5,438 nucleotides of DNA from CAZAMT01 sp964486145. Lineage in GTDB: Bacteria > Bacteroidota > Bacteroidia > Bacteroidales > JAAAOM01. Location of the stretch: positions 1 through 5,438 of the forward strand of contig CAZAMT010000285.1 in the NCBI GenBank assembly GCA_964486145.1, written 5' to 3'. Under the pieces are notes generated by a model, which did no database searches, was not told the DNA's origin, and saw only the letters and a list, made by a program, of their open reading frames with translations. This document shows, piece by piece, positions 1-5,438 of the stretch (position 1 is its first letter; each line of letters begins with the position of its first letter). A program made the position numbers and the translations under genes.

Positions 1-248
1 GATTTTTAAAGATTCTTCTACGACGAACTACCGGATAAACTCAATAACTTAATTATAAACACATGAAAATTCATGAAAAGGAAGCAGCCCAAAAAAATGT
101 ACATTTGCCAACAGCACTCAATGGCTCCAAAATACCCAAGGATTTATGTGCCAAAGTCTTAACAATTTATGCAACTTGATTTGTTCATGCTTTTTTATTC
201 CACGGTTTTTCATCGGCCTAACCTGCCCAATATGTTAATCGTGACGCC

Positions 249-280
249 TGTTAACAGAAAAAACGGGAAGCTGTTAAACA
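249..280. repeat. Inverted repeat TTAACAG / CTGTTAA
   Basis: TTAACAG at 251-257 is the exact reverse complement of CTGTTAA at 271-277, separated by 13 bases rich in A and G. Allowing a one-base bulge, the arms extend to TGTTAACAG and CTGTTAAACA. It lies about 115 bases before the rnr start and about 90 bases before the candidate -7 element. It could be an RNA hairpin or a protein binding site. AT-rich sequence produces such repeats by chance, so the role is open. Confidence 0.35.
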
Positions 281-285
281 ATTGA

Positions 286-308
286 ATAACTCCATGAGTT
301 ATGTTTTT
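286..308 (+). terminator. Hairpin plus T-run, weak terminator candidate
   Basis: ATAACTC (286-292) and GAGTTAT (296-302) form a perfect 7-bp stem around a CAT triloop. A G and then five Ts (304-308) follow. The shape fits an intrinsic terminator on the + strand, ending transcription that enters from before the window. The stem has only two G-C pairs, so it would be weak. It ends about 57 bases before the rnr -7 element, which is a sensible place to insulate rnr from upstream read-through. Confidence 0.3.
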
Positions 309-364
309 AATAACATGATTCAACTTACAATAGTCTTCGTTAACCCTGGCATTAATAAAAAACC

Positions 365-372
365 TAATTTTG
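365..372 (+). promoter_or_regulatory. Bacteroidota-type -7 promoter element for rnr
   Basis: TAATTTTG matches the TAnnTTTG consensus of the -7 box used by the primary sigma factor of Bacteroidota. Transcription would begin near 378-381, giving an rnr leader of only about 12-15 bases. No good -33 TTTG box is present at the usual distance; the nearest resemblance is TTCG at 336-339, which is too far away. The bases between the element and the ATG are AT-rich with no Shine-Dalgarno sequence, as is common in this phylum. Confidence 0.45.
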
Positions 373-392
373 TCAATAGTTAAATTGAACAT

Positions 393-2534
393 ATGTCGAA
401 AAAGCACAAAAAGAAGAAAAGCAGCGGGTCATTTGATAAAAAAGCATTAAAGAAAAGCATTCTTGCCATTTTTGGTGCAAATCCGAATCAACCCCGAAAC
501 TACAAGCAAATTTCAAACTTGTTACTTATAAAAGATACAAATGAGAAAAAACTGGTAAACGATGTGATGCGCGAAATGGTAGAGGATGATAATCTCACCG
601 AAGTTTCGAGAGGCAAATTCAGGTTGAAATCACAATCGGGATATATTATTGGACGTGTTGACATGACCAAATCGGGATATGCTTACATCCACGCGGATAA
701 TTTTGAAGATGACATTTTTGTATCCCAAAAAAATCTGAACCATGCACTCAATGGTGATTTGGTAAGGGTTTACCTGTATGCCAAAAGAAAAAAATACCAT
801 TACGAAGGTGAAGTAGTTGAAATAATTGAACGATCTACCAGTATCATTGTGGGTGTTCTTGATATCTCCGGCAGAGTAGCATTTTTAGTCCCCGATCGCT
901 CCATGCCATTCGATTTGTTTATCCCTTTGGATAAGCTTAAAGGAGCGAAAGACAATCAAAAAGTGGTAGGAAGAATCACCGACTGGCCCAAAAAAGCAAA
1001 AAATCCGGTTGGGGAAATTGTAGAAGTTCTGGGAGATGCAGGGGCAAATGAAACTGAAATGCACGCCATTCTTGCTGAATTTGAATTACCATACAAATTT
1101 GCTGATGAAGTGCTGACAGAAGCGGAGAAAATACCGGATTCAATTACAAAAAACGATTACAAATCCCGAAAAGACTTCAGGGATGTTACAACATTCACCA
1201 TTGATCCCGTTGATGCGAAGGATTTCGATGATGCACTGTCACTTCAAAAGCTTCCGGATGGCCTCTACGAAGTTGGGGTTCATATTGCAGACGTAACGCA
1301 TTATGTGAAACCGCAAAGCATCCTTGATCAGGAAGCTTTGGAGCGTGCTACATCTGTTTATTTGGTTGACAGGGTTGTGCCCATGCTTCCTGAAAGACTC
1401 TCGAACCAGATCTGTTCGTTACGGCCCAATGAGGAAAAACTATGCTTTTCGGCTGTTTTCAAAATGACAGAAGATGCTGATATTGTCGATGAATGGTTTG
1501 GACGAACCGTCATTAATTCAAACAGACGTTTTTCGTACGAGGAAGCACAGGAAATTTTAGATGCAGGGAAAGGTGATTTATTCAATGAACTTGAAATTCT
1601 TGATGATTTTGCACAAAAATTACGAAAAGAAAGGTTTAAAAAAGGATCCATTGATTTTGAACGGGATGAAGTAAAATTTGAAATTGATGATAATGGAAAA
1701 CCTCTAAGCGTATACTTTAAAAAGCAGGGAAGTACCAACGAACTTGTCGAAGAATTTATGTTGCTCGCTAACAAACAGGTGGCAACTTTTATTGGTAAAG
1801 TACCTGGAGGAAACAATGCCAAATCCTTTGTATACCGTATCCATGACAAACCCAACATGGAAAAGCTGGAAAATTTCAGTCAGTTTGTTCATAAATTCGG
1901 GTATTCATTAAGTCTGAGCTCATCAAAGAAAATCCAGAAAAGCCTCAACAACCTGCTTACAAATGTAAAAGGAAAAAAAGAACAGGATTTAATTGAAAAT
2001 CTGGCGTTGCGGGCGATGGCCAAAGCCGAATATTCAACAAAAAATATTGGTCATTATGGATTAGCCTTTAAATTCTATACCCATTTTACATCGCCCATTC
2101 GCCGCTACCCTGATATGATGGTCCATCGCTTGCTGGCACATTACCTCAATGGCGAAGATTCAAAAAGTGCACAAAAATATGAAGCCTGGTGCAAGCATTC
2201 ATCGGAAATGGAACGTCGGGCAGTTGAAGCAGAAAGGGCATCAATTAAGTATAAGCAGGTGGAATTTATGATGGATCACGTGGGCCATATTTTTGATGGT
2301 ATCATTTCAGGAGTTACCAACTGGGGTATTTATGTTGAAATTATCCAAAACAAATGTGAAGGCATGATTCCCATGCGCGAGTTGAATGATGATTTCTATG
2401 AACTGGACGAAGAAAACTATAGTATTGTGGGAAGGAGGACTGACAAAACCTACCAACTTGGTGACCAGGTTAAAATTGAAGTAACAAGGGCAAATCTTCT
2501 GAAAAAGCAACTGGACTTTTCATTGGTTGAATAG
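393..2534 (+). CDS. rnr: Ribonuclease R (RNB-family 3'-5' exoribonuclease)
   Basis: This 713-residue protein is predicted to degrade RNA processively from the 3' end, including structured RNA, in the cytoplasm during RNA turnover and quality control. Domain order is complete for the family. A lysine-rich N-terminus (residues 2-21) is followed by a winged-helix domain (about 18-80), two cold-shock/OB domains (about 83-145 and 150-215), the RNB catalytic domain (about 255-585) and an S1 domain (about 630-711). The catalytic motif DPVDAKDFDD supplies metal-binding Asp271, Asp277, Asp279 and Asp280. HFTSPIRRYPD (564-574) carries the conserved arginines. Tyr323 lies where the family has the tyrosine that sets end-product length. 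The S1 domain ends almost at the C-terminus, so the long basic tail of the 813-residue E. coli enzyme is missing. The ATG start fits the family's N-terminus and lies 20 bases after the -7 element. It appears to be transcribed alone. RNase II is the alternative, but the winged helix favours RNase R. Confidence 0.96.
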   Translation: MSKKHKKKKSSGSFDKKALKKSILAIFGANPNQPRNYKQISNLLLIKDTNEKKLVNDVMREMVEDDNLTEVSRGKFRLKSQSGYIIGRVDMTKSGYAYIHADNFEDDIFVSQKNLNHALNGDLVRVYLYAKRKKYHYEGEVVEIIERSTSIIVGVLDISGRVAFLVPDRSMPFDLFIPLDKLKGAKDNQKVVGRITDWPKKAKNPVGEIVEVLGDAGANETEMHAILAEFELPYKFADEVLTEAEKIPDSITKNDYKSRKDFRDVTTFTIDPVDAKDFDDALSLQKLPDGLYEVGVHIADVTHYVKPQSILDQEALERATSVYLVDRVVPMLPERLSNQICSLRPNEEKLCFSAVFKMTEDADIVDEWFGRTVINSNRRFSYEEAQEILDAGKGDLFNELEILDDFAQKLRKERFKKGSIDFERDEVKFEIDDNGKPLSVYFKKQGSTNELVEEFMLLANKQVATFIGKVPGGNNAKSFVYRIHDKPNMEKLENFSQFVHKFGYSLSLSSSKKIQKSLNNLLTNVKGKKEQDLIENLALRAMAKAEYSTKNIGHYGLAFKFYTHFTSPIRRYPDMMVHRLLAHYLNGEDSKSAQKYEAWCKHSSEMERRAVEAERASIKYKQVEFMMDHVGHIFDGIISGVTNWGIYVEIIQNKCEGMIPMRELNDDFYELDEENYSIVGRRTDKTYQLGDQVKIEVTRANLLKKQLDFSLVE

Positions 2535-2768
2535 AATTTTTTATCAGGTAATAAATAAACCGGAGCAATTCCTGAACACAACCTTACCATCGTTAACATA
2601 AACGGAATTAATAAAAATACCAAAGCTTTTGCACAATAAATGTATTGATTTACATTTTATTAACATGTGTGTGCTCTTTTTAATTTAAACTTAAAGCTGG
2701 CTTCAAATCATTCTAATCCATTTTTCGTATTATTACCATTGAAGACAAAAAGGTCCTTTAGAAAATTA
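2535..2768. other. Intergenic stretch after rnr, up to the assembly gap
   Basis: No gene is visible here. The sequence is very AT-rich with frequent stops in all frames. The only open forward frame uses a GTG at 2667 and stays open because it enters the N run. There is no strong GC-rich terminator directly after rnr. TCAGG (2544-2548) and CCTGA (2571-2575) could pair across a 22-base loop, which is weak. The nested repeat at 2631-2674, followed by a T-run, is the best candidate for the rnr transcript end. The stretch is cut off by the gap, so its real length is unknown. Confidence 0.6.
2631..2681 (+). terminator. Nested inverted repeat with T-run, possible rnr terminator or operator
   Basis: The inner arms AATAAATGTA (2635-2644) and TACATTTTATT (2651-2661) pair around a 6-base loop with one bulged T. 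The outer arms GCAC (2631-2634) and GTGC (2671-2674) enclose them with a 9-base unpaired stretch on the 3' side. Five Ts follow at 2677-2681. This could end the rnr transcript about 100 bases after its stop codon. The inner palindrome could instead be a repressor site for a gene lying in the gap. The stem is AT-rich, so confidence is low. Confidence 0.3.
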
Positions 2769-2868
2769 NNNNNNNNNNNNNNNNNNNNNNNNNNNNNNNN
2801 NNNNNNNNNNNNNNNNNNNNNNNNNNNNNNNNNNNNNNNNNNNNNNNNNNNNNNNNNNNNNNNNNNNN
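2769..2868. other. Assembly gap of exactly 100 Ns
   Basis: The run is exactly 100 Ns, the conventional placeholder for a scaffold gap of unknown size. The true distance between rnr and the PHP gene is therefore unknown, and missing genes, repeats or an insertion element could lie there. The promoter of the PHP gene and any translation signal more than 21 bases before its ATG are hidden. Confidence 0.97.
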
Positions 2869-2889
2869 CAACTAAAAAAATTTCGCCAT

Positions 2890-3492
2890 ATGTTAAAACA
2901 GGATTTACATATTCATACCGTTTTCTCAGCAGGAGACAGCGCTGTTGTTGCAGAGCAAACGCTGGAACTGATATCAAAAGTAAAGCATGCAAGTGTTGTT
3001 GGAATCAGCGACCATTTTGAAGCCATTACTTCTGAATATTTTGAAACTTACCGAAAAGCTGTCTCATCGTACGGATTTAAAGTAGGAACAGAGGTGGATG
3101 GGTTGCAATCGGTTGATGAAGCTGTTTCGCTGGATTTCGATTACTACATTTATCATTGCAGAGATGAGGCCAAAGAATATACCGGAATGGAAAAGCTTTT
3201 AGTAACTGGTAAACCAGTCATTATTGCACATCCTTATGCCTTCAATACAAACCTGGAAAAGGTACCAAACGAATGCTATATTGAAATCAACAATCGCTAT
3301 ATCTGGCGATTTGACTGGCAAAATTACCTTTCGGATTATGTGAATGATTTTCGGTTTATTCTCAGTTCAGATGCGCATCAGCCAAACTGGTTAAACCAGA
3401 ATGTTGCAATCTATGTTGCTGATGAACTGGGTATCAAGGAGTCCTTGATATTCGATCATGAACCAGCAACACTTGAATTAGCCGCCCATTAA
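2890..3492 (+). CDS. Stand-alone PHP-domain metal-dependent phosphoesterase
   Basis: The 200-residue product is a single PHP (polymerase and histidinol phosphatase) domain, likely a cytoplasmic metal-dependent phosphoesterase. Its substrate cannot be read from the sequence. The motifs appear in family order: DLHIHT gives His7 and His9; AGD gives Asp16; SDHFE gives His42; GTEVD gives Glu68; YIYHC gives His89; AHPY gives His114; SSDAH gives Asp161 and His163. This is a full set for a two- or three-metal centre, so the enzyme should be active. There is no polymerase domain, signal peptide or membrane segment. It is shorter than the roughly 270 residues of HisK-type histidinol phosphatases, and no his genes are nearby, so that name would be unsafe. 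The ATG is preferred because family members begin a few residues before the HxH motif, but the frame is open back to the gap, so an earlier start cannot be excluded. Its TAA overlaps the stop codon of the convergent dnaG. Confidence 0.88.
   Translation: MLKQDLHIHTVFSAGDSAVVAEQTLELISKVKHASVVGISDHFEAITSEYFETYRKAVSSYGFKVGTEVDGLQSVDEAVSLDFDYYIYHCRDEAKEYTGMEKLLVTGKPVIIAHPYAFNTNLEKVPNECYIEINNRYIWRFDWQNYLSDYVNDFRFILSSDAHQPNWLNQNVAIYVADELGIKESLIFDHEPATLELAAH
3489..3492. other. Overlapping convergent stop codons (TTAA)
   Basis: The PHP gene ends with TAA at 3490-3492 on the + strand. dnaG ends with TAA read from 3491 to 3489 on the - strand. Both fit in the palindrome TTAA, giving a 4-base tail-to-tail overlap. 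Each transcript must therefore end inside, or run antisense to, the other coding region. Confidence 0.95.
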
Positions 3493-5438
3493 CCAACAAT
3501 TCGGTTTCCGAGCGAACGGGAAATATCCCTTTTCAAGTTATTCAGCATAACAATACGATGTTGTAAATCCATAATTTCATCGATTTTTTTTGTTTCCTGG
3601 GCGTCCTTCATCCTTTGAAGGGTTTCTTCCAGCATTGAATGAACAATTCGGGATTTAAATGATAACACCGTATCCGGAACCACTTCTTTTAACTTCATAT
3701 CCTCCGTTTCCACATAACTATCTTTCCTCCGCCATATTTTACTTAGATCATAAGCCTCTGTTAATAAACTCGCCGATGTTGTACTTATCAATTCATCGGG
3801 ATGATGAGTAAAATGCTTTTGTGAAACTTCTGAACCATTGGAAATGGAACTTTTCAATTCTGTATAAATGGTTTTATAAACAGGGTGGGTAAATTCCAGG
3901 TCATCTTTTTCCAATTCCTTGAATATAAACTGTGAAACAGTGACATTGTTTTCATTTCCATCGTCATCCTTCAGCCTGAACAGGTCCAGATCAAAATATG
4001 TTAACAGCAACCGAAGGAGTTCCTTCTCGTTGTAATTTTCATTCTTAATGTCAATGGTCTGTGATTTCTCATCTATCTGTAGCTTTCTTCTTTCTGCACT
4101 TTGTTCCTGGCGCTGTTTTTTAAATTTACTTTCGATGTTTTTTGACCGGATTTTATTCAGCTCCTGTATCAAGACCTTTTCATCAATATCAAGCAACCGG
4201 CTGCATTCACGGATGTACACCGTGCGGGCAATCCCGTTGGGAATAACTGAAATGGTGCGCACTATGTCAGTAATCAGGCCGGCTTTTTTTACCGGGTCAT
4301 TCACTGCATCGCCCATTAATAATTTGGTTTTGAAGGTGATAAAATCCTTCTCGTTTTTATCAATGTATTCTTTCAGCTCAGTGGCACTTACTTTTTTTGA
4401 AAACGAGTCAGGATCCTCACCATCGGGCAACAACAATACCTTCACATTAAGACCTTCCTGAAGGATAATATCGATCCCGCGCATGGATGCTTTAATTCCT
4501 GCTTCATCCCCGTCATAAATAATGGTAATGTTTTGGGTAAAGCGTTTGATAAGATTAACCTGTTGCACGGATAATGCCGTACCTGATGAAGACACCACAT
4601 TTTCAATGCCTGCCTGATGAAGGGCCATCACATCGGTGTAACCCTCAACCATATAGCATTTATCCTCCTTGATAATTCCTGACTTGGCAAAGTACAAGCC
4701 ATACAGCACCTGGCTTTTGTGGTAAATTTCCGATTCAGGTGAATTCAGATATTTTGCCGCTTTGACATCTGATTTTAAAATCCTCCCTCCAAACCCAATT
4801 ACCTTGCCTGACAACGAGTGTATGGGAAAAATTACTCTTCCGCTAAACCGGTCGAACTTGTAATCTTCCTTTTGTATGGTTAACCCGCATTTAACAAGGT
4901 ATTCCAGCTTATATCCCTTGTGCAGCGCTTCCTGTGTAAATGCATCACGTTTATCAGGACTGTAACCCAACTGAAATTTTTTCAATGTGCTTTCCCTGAA
5001 ACCACGTTCCTTAAAGTAACTCAGCCCCACTGCTTTACCTTCTTCAGACCGGAATAATCGATCCTGAAAGTATTTTTCAGCAAACTGGGTAATGATTAGC
5101 AAACTTTCCCGCTCATTCTGTTGTTGAATTTCTTCAGCAGTTTGTTCTTTTTCAACAATCTCAATATTATATTTTTTTGCCAGCCAACGCAGCGCCTCCG
5201 GATACGATAGTTTTTCGTGCTCACGTAAAAACGTGACAACGTTTCCCCCTTTCCCGGAACTAAAGCACTTAAAAATTCCCTTCGATGGAGATACGAAAAA
5301 GGAAGGGGTTTTTTCATTAGTAAACGGACTTAATCCACGGTAATTCTGCCCTGCCCGTTTCAAAGAAACAAACTCACCGATAACTTCCACAATATCGGCA
5401 GCATCAAATATTCGTTGAATGGTTTGTTGATCGATCAT
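3489..5438 (-). CDS. dnaG: DNA primase DnaG with a degenerate zinc-ribbon motif
   Basis: This 649-residue primase is predicted to make the RNA primers for chromosome replication, working with the replicative helicase DnaB. The N-terminal CHC2-type domain (about 1-95) keeps the frame of the family motif, NEKTPSFFVSP through GKGG. However, the Cys-His-Cys-Cys zinc ligands read Ser37, Thr40, Cys58 and Ser61, so only one remains. The catalytic core (about 110-370) has the basic-subdomain motifs around 199-220 and KYLNSPES (229-236), then the TOPRIM fold with Glu265 in EGYTDV, Asp309 and Asp311 in DGDEAG, and DPD (342-344). These acidic residues indicate an active enzyme. A charged linker (about 430-470) leads to a C-terminal helicase-interaction region (about 470-649). 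The protein is longer than the 581-residue E. coli enzyme, mostly through the linker and C-terminal part. MIDQQTIQRIFDAADIVEVI matches the normal DnaG N-terminus, so the ATG at the window edge is the true start and its promoter lies outside. It is convergent with the PHP gene. Confidence 0.96.
   Translation of the reverse strand: MIDQQTIQRIFDAADIVEVIGEFVSLKRAGQNYRGLSPFTNEKTPSFFVSPSKGIFKCFSSGKGGNVVTFLREHEKLSYPEALRWLAKKYNIEIVEKEQTAEEIQQQNERESLLIITQFAEKYFQDRLFRSEEGKAVGLSYFKERGFRESTLKKFQLGYSPDKRDAFTQEALHKGYKLEYLVKCGLTIQKEDYKFDRFSGRVIFPIHSLSGKVIGFGGRILKSDVKAAKYLNSPESEIYHKSQVLYGLYFAKSGIIKEDKCYMVEGYTDVMALHQAGIENVVSSSGTALSVQQVNLIKRFTQNITIIYDGDEAGIKASMRGIDIILQEGLNVKVLLLPDGEDPDSFSKKVSATELKEYIDKNEKDFITFKTKLLMGDAVNDPVKKAGLITDIVRTISVIPNGIARTVYIRECSRLLDIDEKVLIQELNKIRSKNIESKFKKQRQEQSAERRKLQIDEKSQTIDIKNENYNEKELLRLLLTYFDLDLFRLKDDDGNENNVTVSQFIFKELEKDDLEFTHPVYKTIYTELKSSISNGSEVSQKHFTHHPDELISTTSASLLTEAYDLSKIWRRKDSYVETEDMKLKEVVPDTVLSFKSRIVHSMLEETLQRMKDAQETKKIDEIMDLQHRIVMLNNLKRDISRSLGNRIVG
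3518..3533 (+). terminator. Short hairpin plus T-run past the PHP gene stop
   Basis: GGGA (3518-3521) and TCCC (3526-3529) pair around an AATA loop, followed at once by four Ts (3530-3533). It begins 26 bases after the PHP stop codon, inside the 3' end of dnaG on the opposite strand. A second mini-hairpin, TCGG-TTT-CCGA, lies at 3501-3511. The stems are only four pairs long, so this is at best a weak intrinsic terminator for the PHP transcript. The sequence is also constrained by coding for the DnaG C-terminus. Confidence 0.25.

Larger units (their letters stand above)
1..392. other. Non-coding leader upstream of rnr
   Basis: No convincing gene is visible on either strand in this stretch. 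The forward frames hold only short open stretches, the longest being 38 codons from an ATG at 63, with no recognisable protein character. The reverse-strand open frame that covers 210-407 runs into the rnr start and looks like chance. The stretch is AT-rich. It contains two perfect-core inverted repeats (around 249-280 and 286-302) and a Bacteroidota-type -7 promoter element close to the rnr start. The end of an upstream gene may lie in the first 65 bases, but too little is present to assign one. A small non-coding RNA or a long rnr leader is possible but not shown. Confidence 0.6.

Noticed and set aside
10..66. Possible C-terminal end of an upstream gene (RFFYDELPDKLNNLIINT then TGA)
   Set aside because: The peptide looks protein-like, but a TAA in the same frame at 7-9 breaks it from anything upstream, and there is no start codon. 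It would need a frameshift that cannot be shown here.
62..75. Palindrome CATGAA-AA-TTCATG near the window start
   Set aside because: It is perfect but only 14 bases in AT-rich sequence, with no promoter or gene placed sensibly beside it.
63..179. 38-codon forward open frame beginning with ATG at 63
   Set aside because: It has no recognisable domain, signal or membrane segment, no ribosome binding context beyond chance, and its length is expected by chance.
210..407. 65-codon reverse open frame over the rnr leader
   Set aside because: It overlaps the rnr start, would cover the promoter element, and has no family character. Its hydrophobic stretches follow from AT-rich codons.
1358..1858. 166-codon reverse open frame inside rnr
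   Set aside because: It lies entirely antisense to the conserved RNB catalytic domain. Its serine- and leucine-rich composition is typical of a shadow frame.
2667..3020. Forward open frame running through the N gap
   Set aside because: It is open only because Ns hide stops. It starts at a GTG and overlaps the PHP gene in another frame.
4048..4461. 137-codon forward open frame inside dnaG
   Set aside because: It is antisense to the DnaG catalytic core and linker, and its Ser/Phe-rich composition marks it as a shadow of dnaG.
1..5438. tRNA, rRNA, CRISPR arrays, insertion sequences, phage or toxin-antitoxin genes
   Set aside because: No such structure or protein motif was found on reading both strands. 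The three real genes account for the coding sequence outside the leader, the post-rnr stretch and the gap.

Overview
The window looks like ordinary housekeeping chromosome from a member of the Bacteroidota, perhaps a Marinilabiliales/Prolixibacteraceae-like lineage. The order-level placement is a guess from remembered protein resemblance. The evidence for the phylum is the moderately AT-rich base composition, a TAnnTTTG-type -7 element upstream of rnr in place of a sigma70 -10 box, no Shine-Dalgarno sequence before the rnr start, and a DnaG whose N-terminal motif (GLSPFTNEKTPSF, CFSSGKGG) is of a kind I associate with this phylum. A run of exactly 100 Ns suggests a draft or metagenome-assembled scaffold.

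Layout: 1-392 is a leader without a supportable gene, containing two inverted repeats and ending in a probable promoter. 393-2534 (+) is a complete rnr, encoding ribonuclease R. 2535-2768 is non-coding and holds one nested inverted repeat. 2769-2868 is the N gap. 2890-3492 (+) encodes a small stand-alone PHP-domain metallohydrolase with a complete set of metal ligands. 3489-5438 (-) is dnaG, encoding DNA primase, convergent with the PHP gene; its start codon is the last three bases of the window.

The three genes have no obvious joint pathway. RNase R acts in RNA decay and quality control, DnaG primes replication, and the PHP protein is a phosphoesterase of unknown substrate. Because the N gap lies between rnr and the other two genes, their adjacency is a scaffolding claim and is not seen in continuous sequence. 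The PHP/dnaG junction is continuous: the two stop codons overlap inside a shared TTAA, so neither gene has a downstream intergenic space.

I do not see a new multi-gene system, mobile element, CRISPR array or RNA gene. The most notable point is the DnaG zinc-ribbon region, where three of the four classical metal ligands are replaced while the rest of the motif and the catalytic TOPRIM residues are intact.
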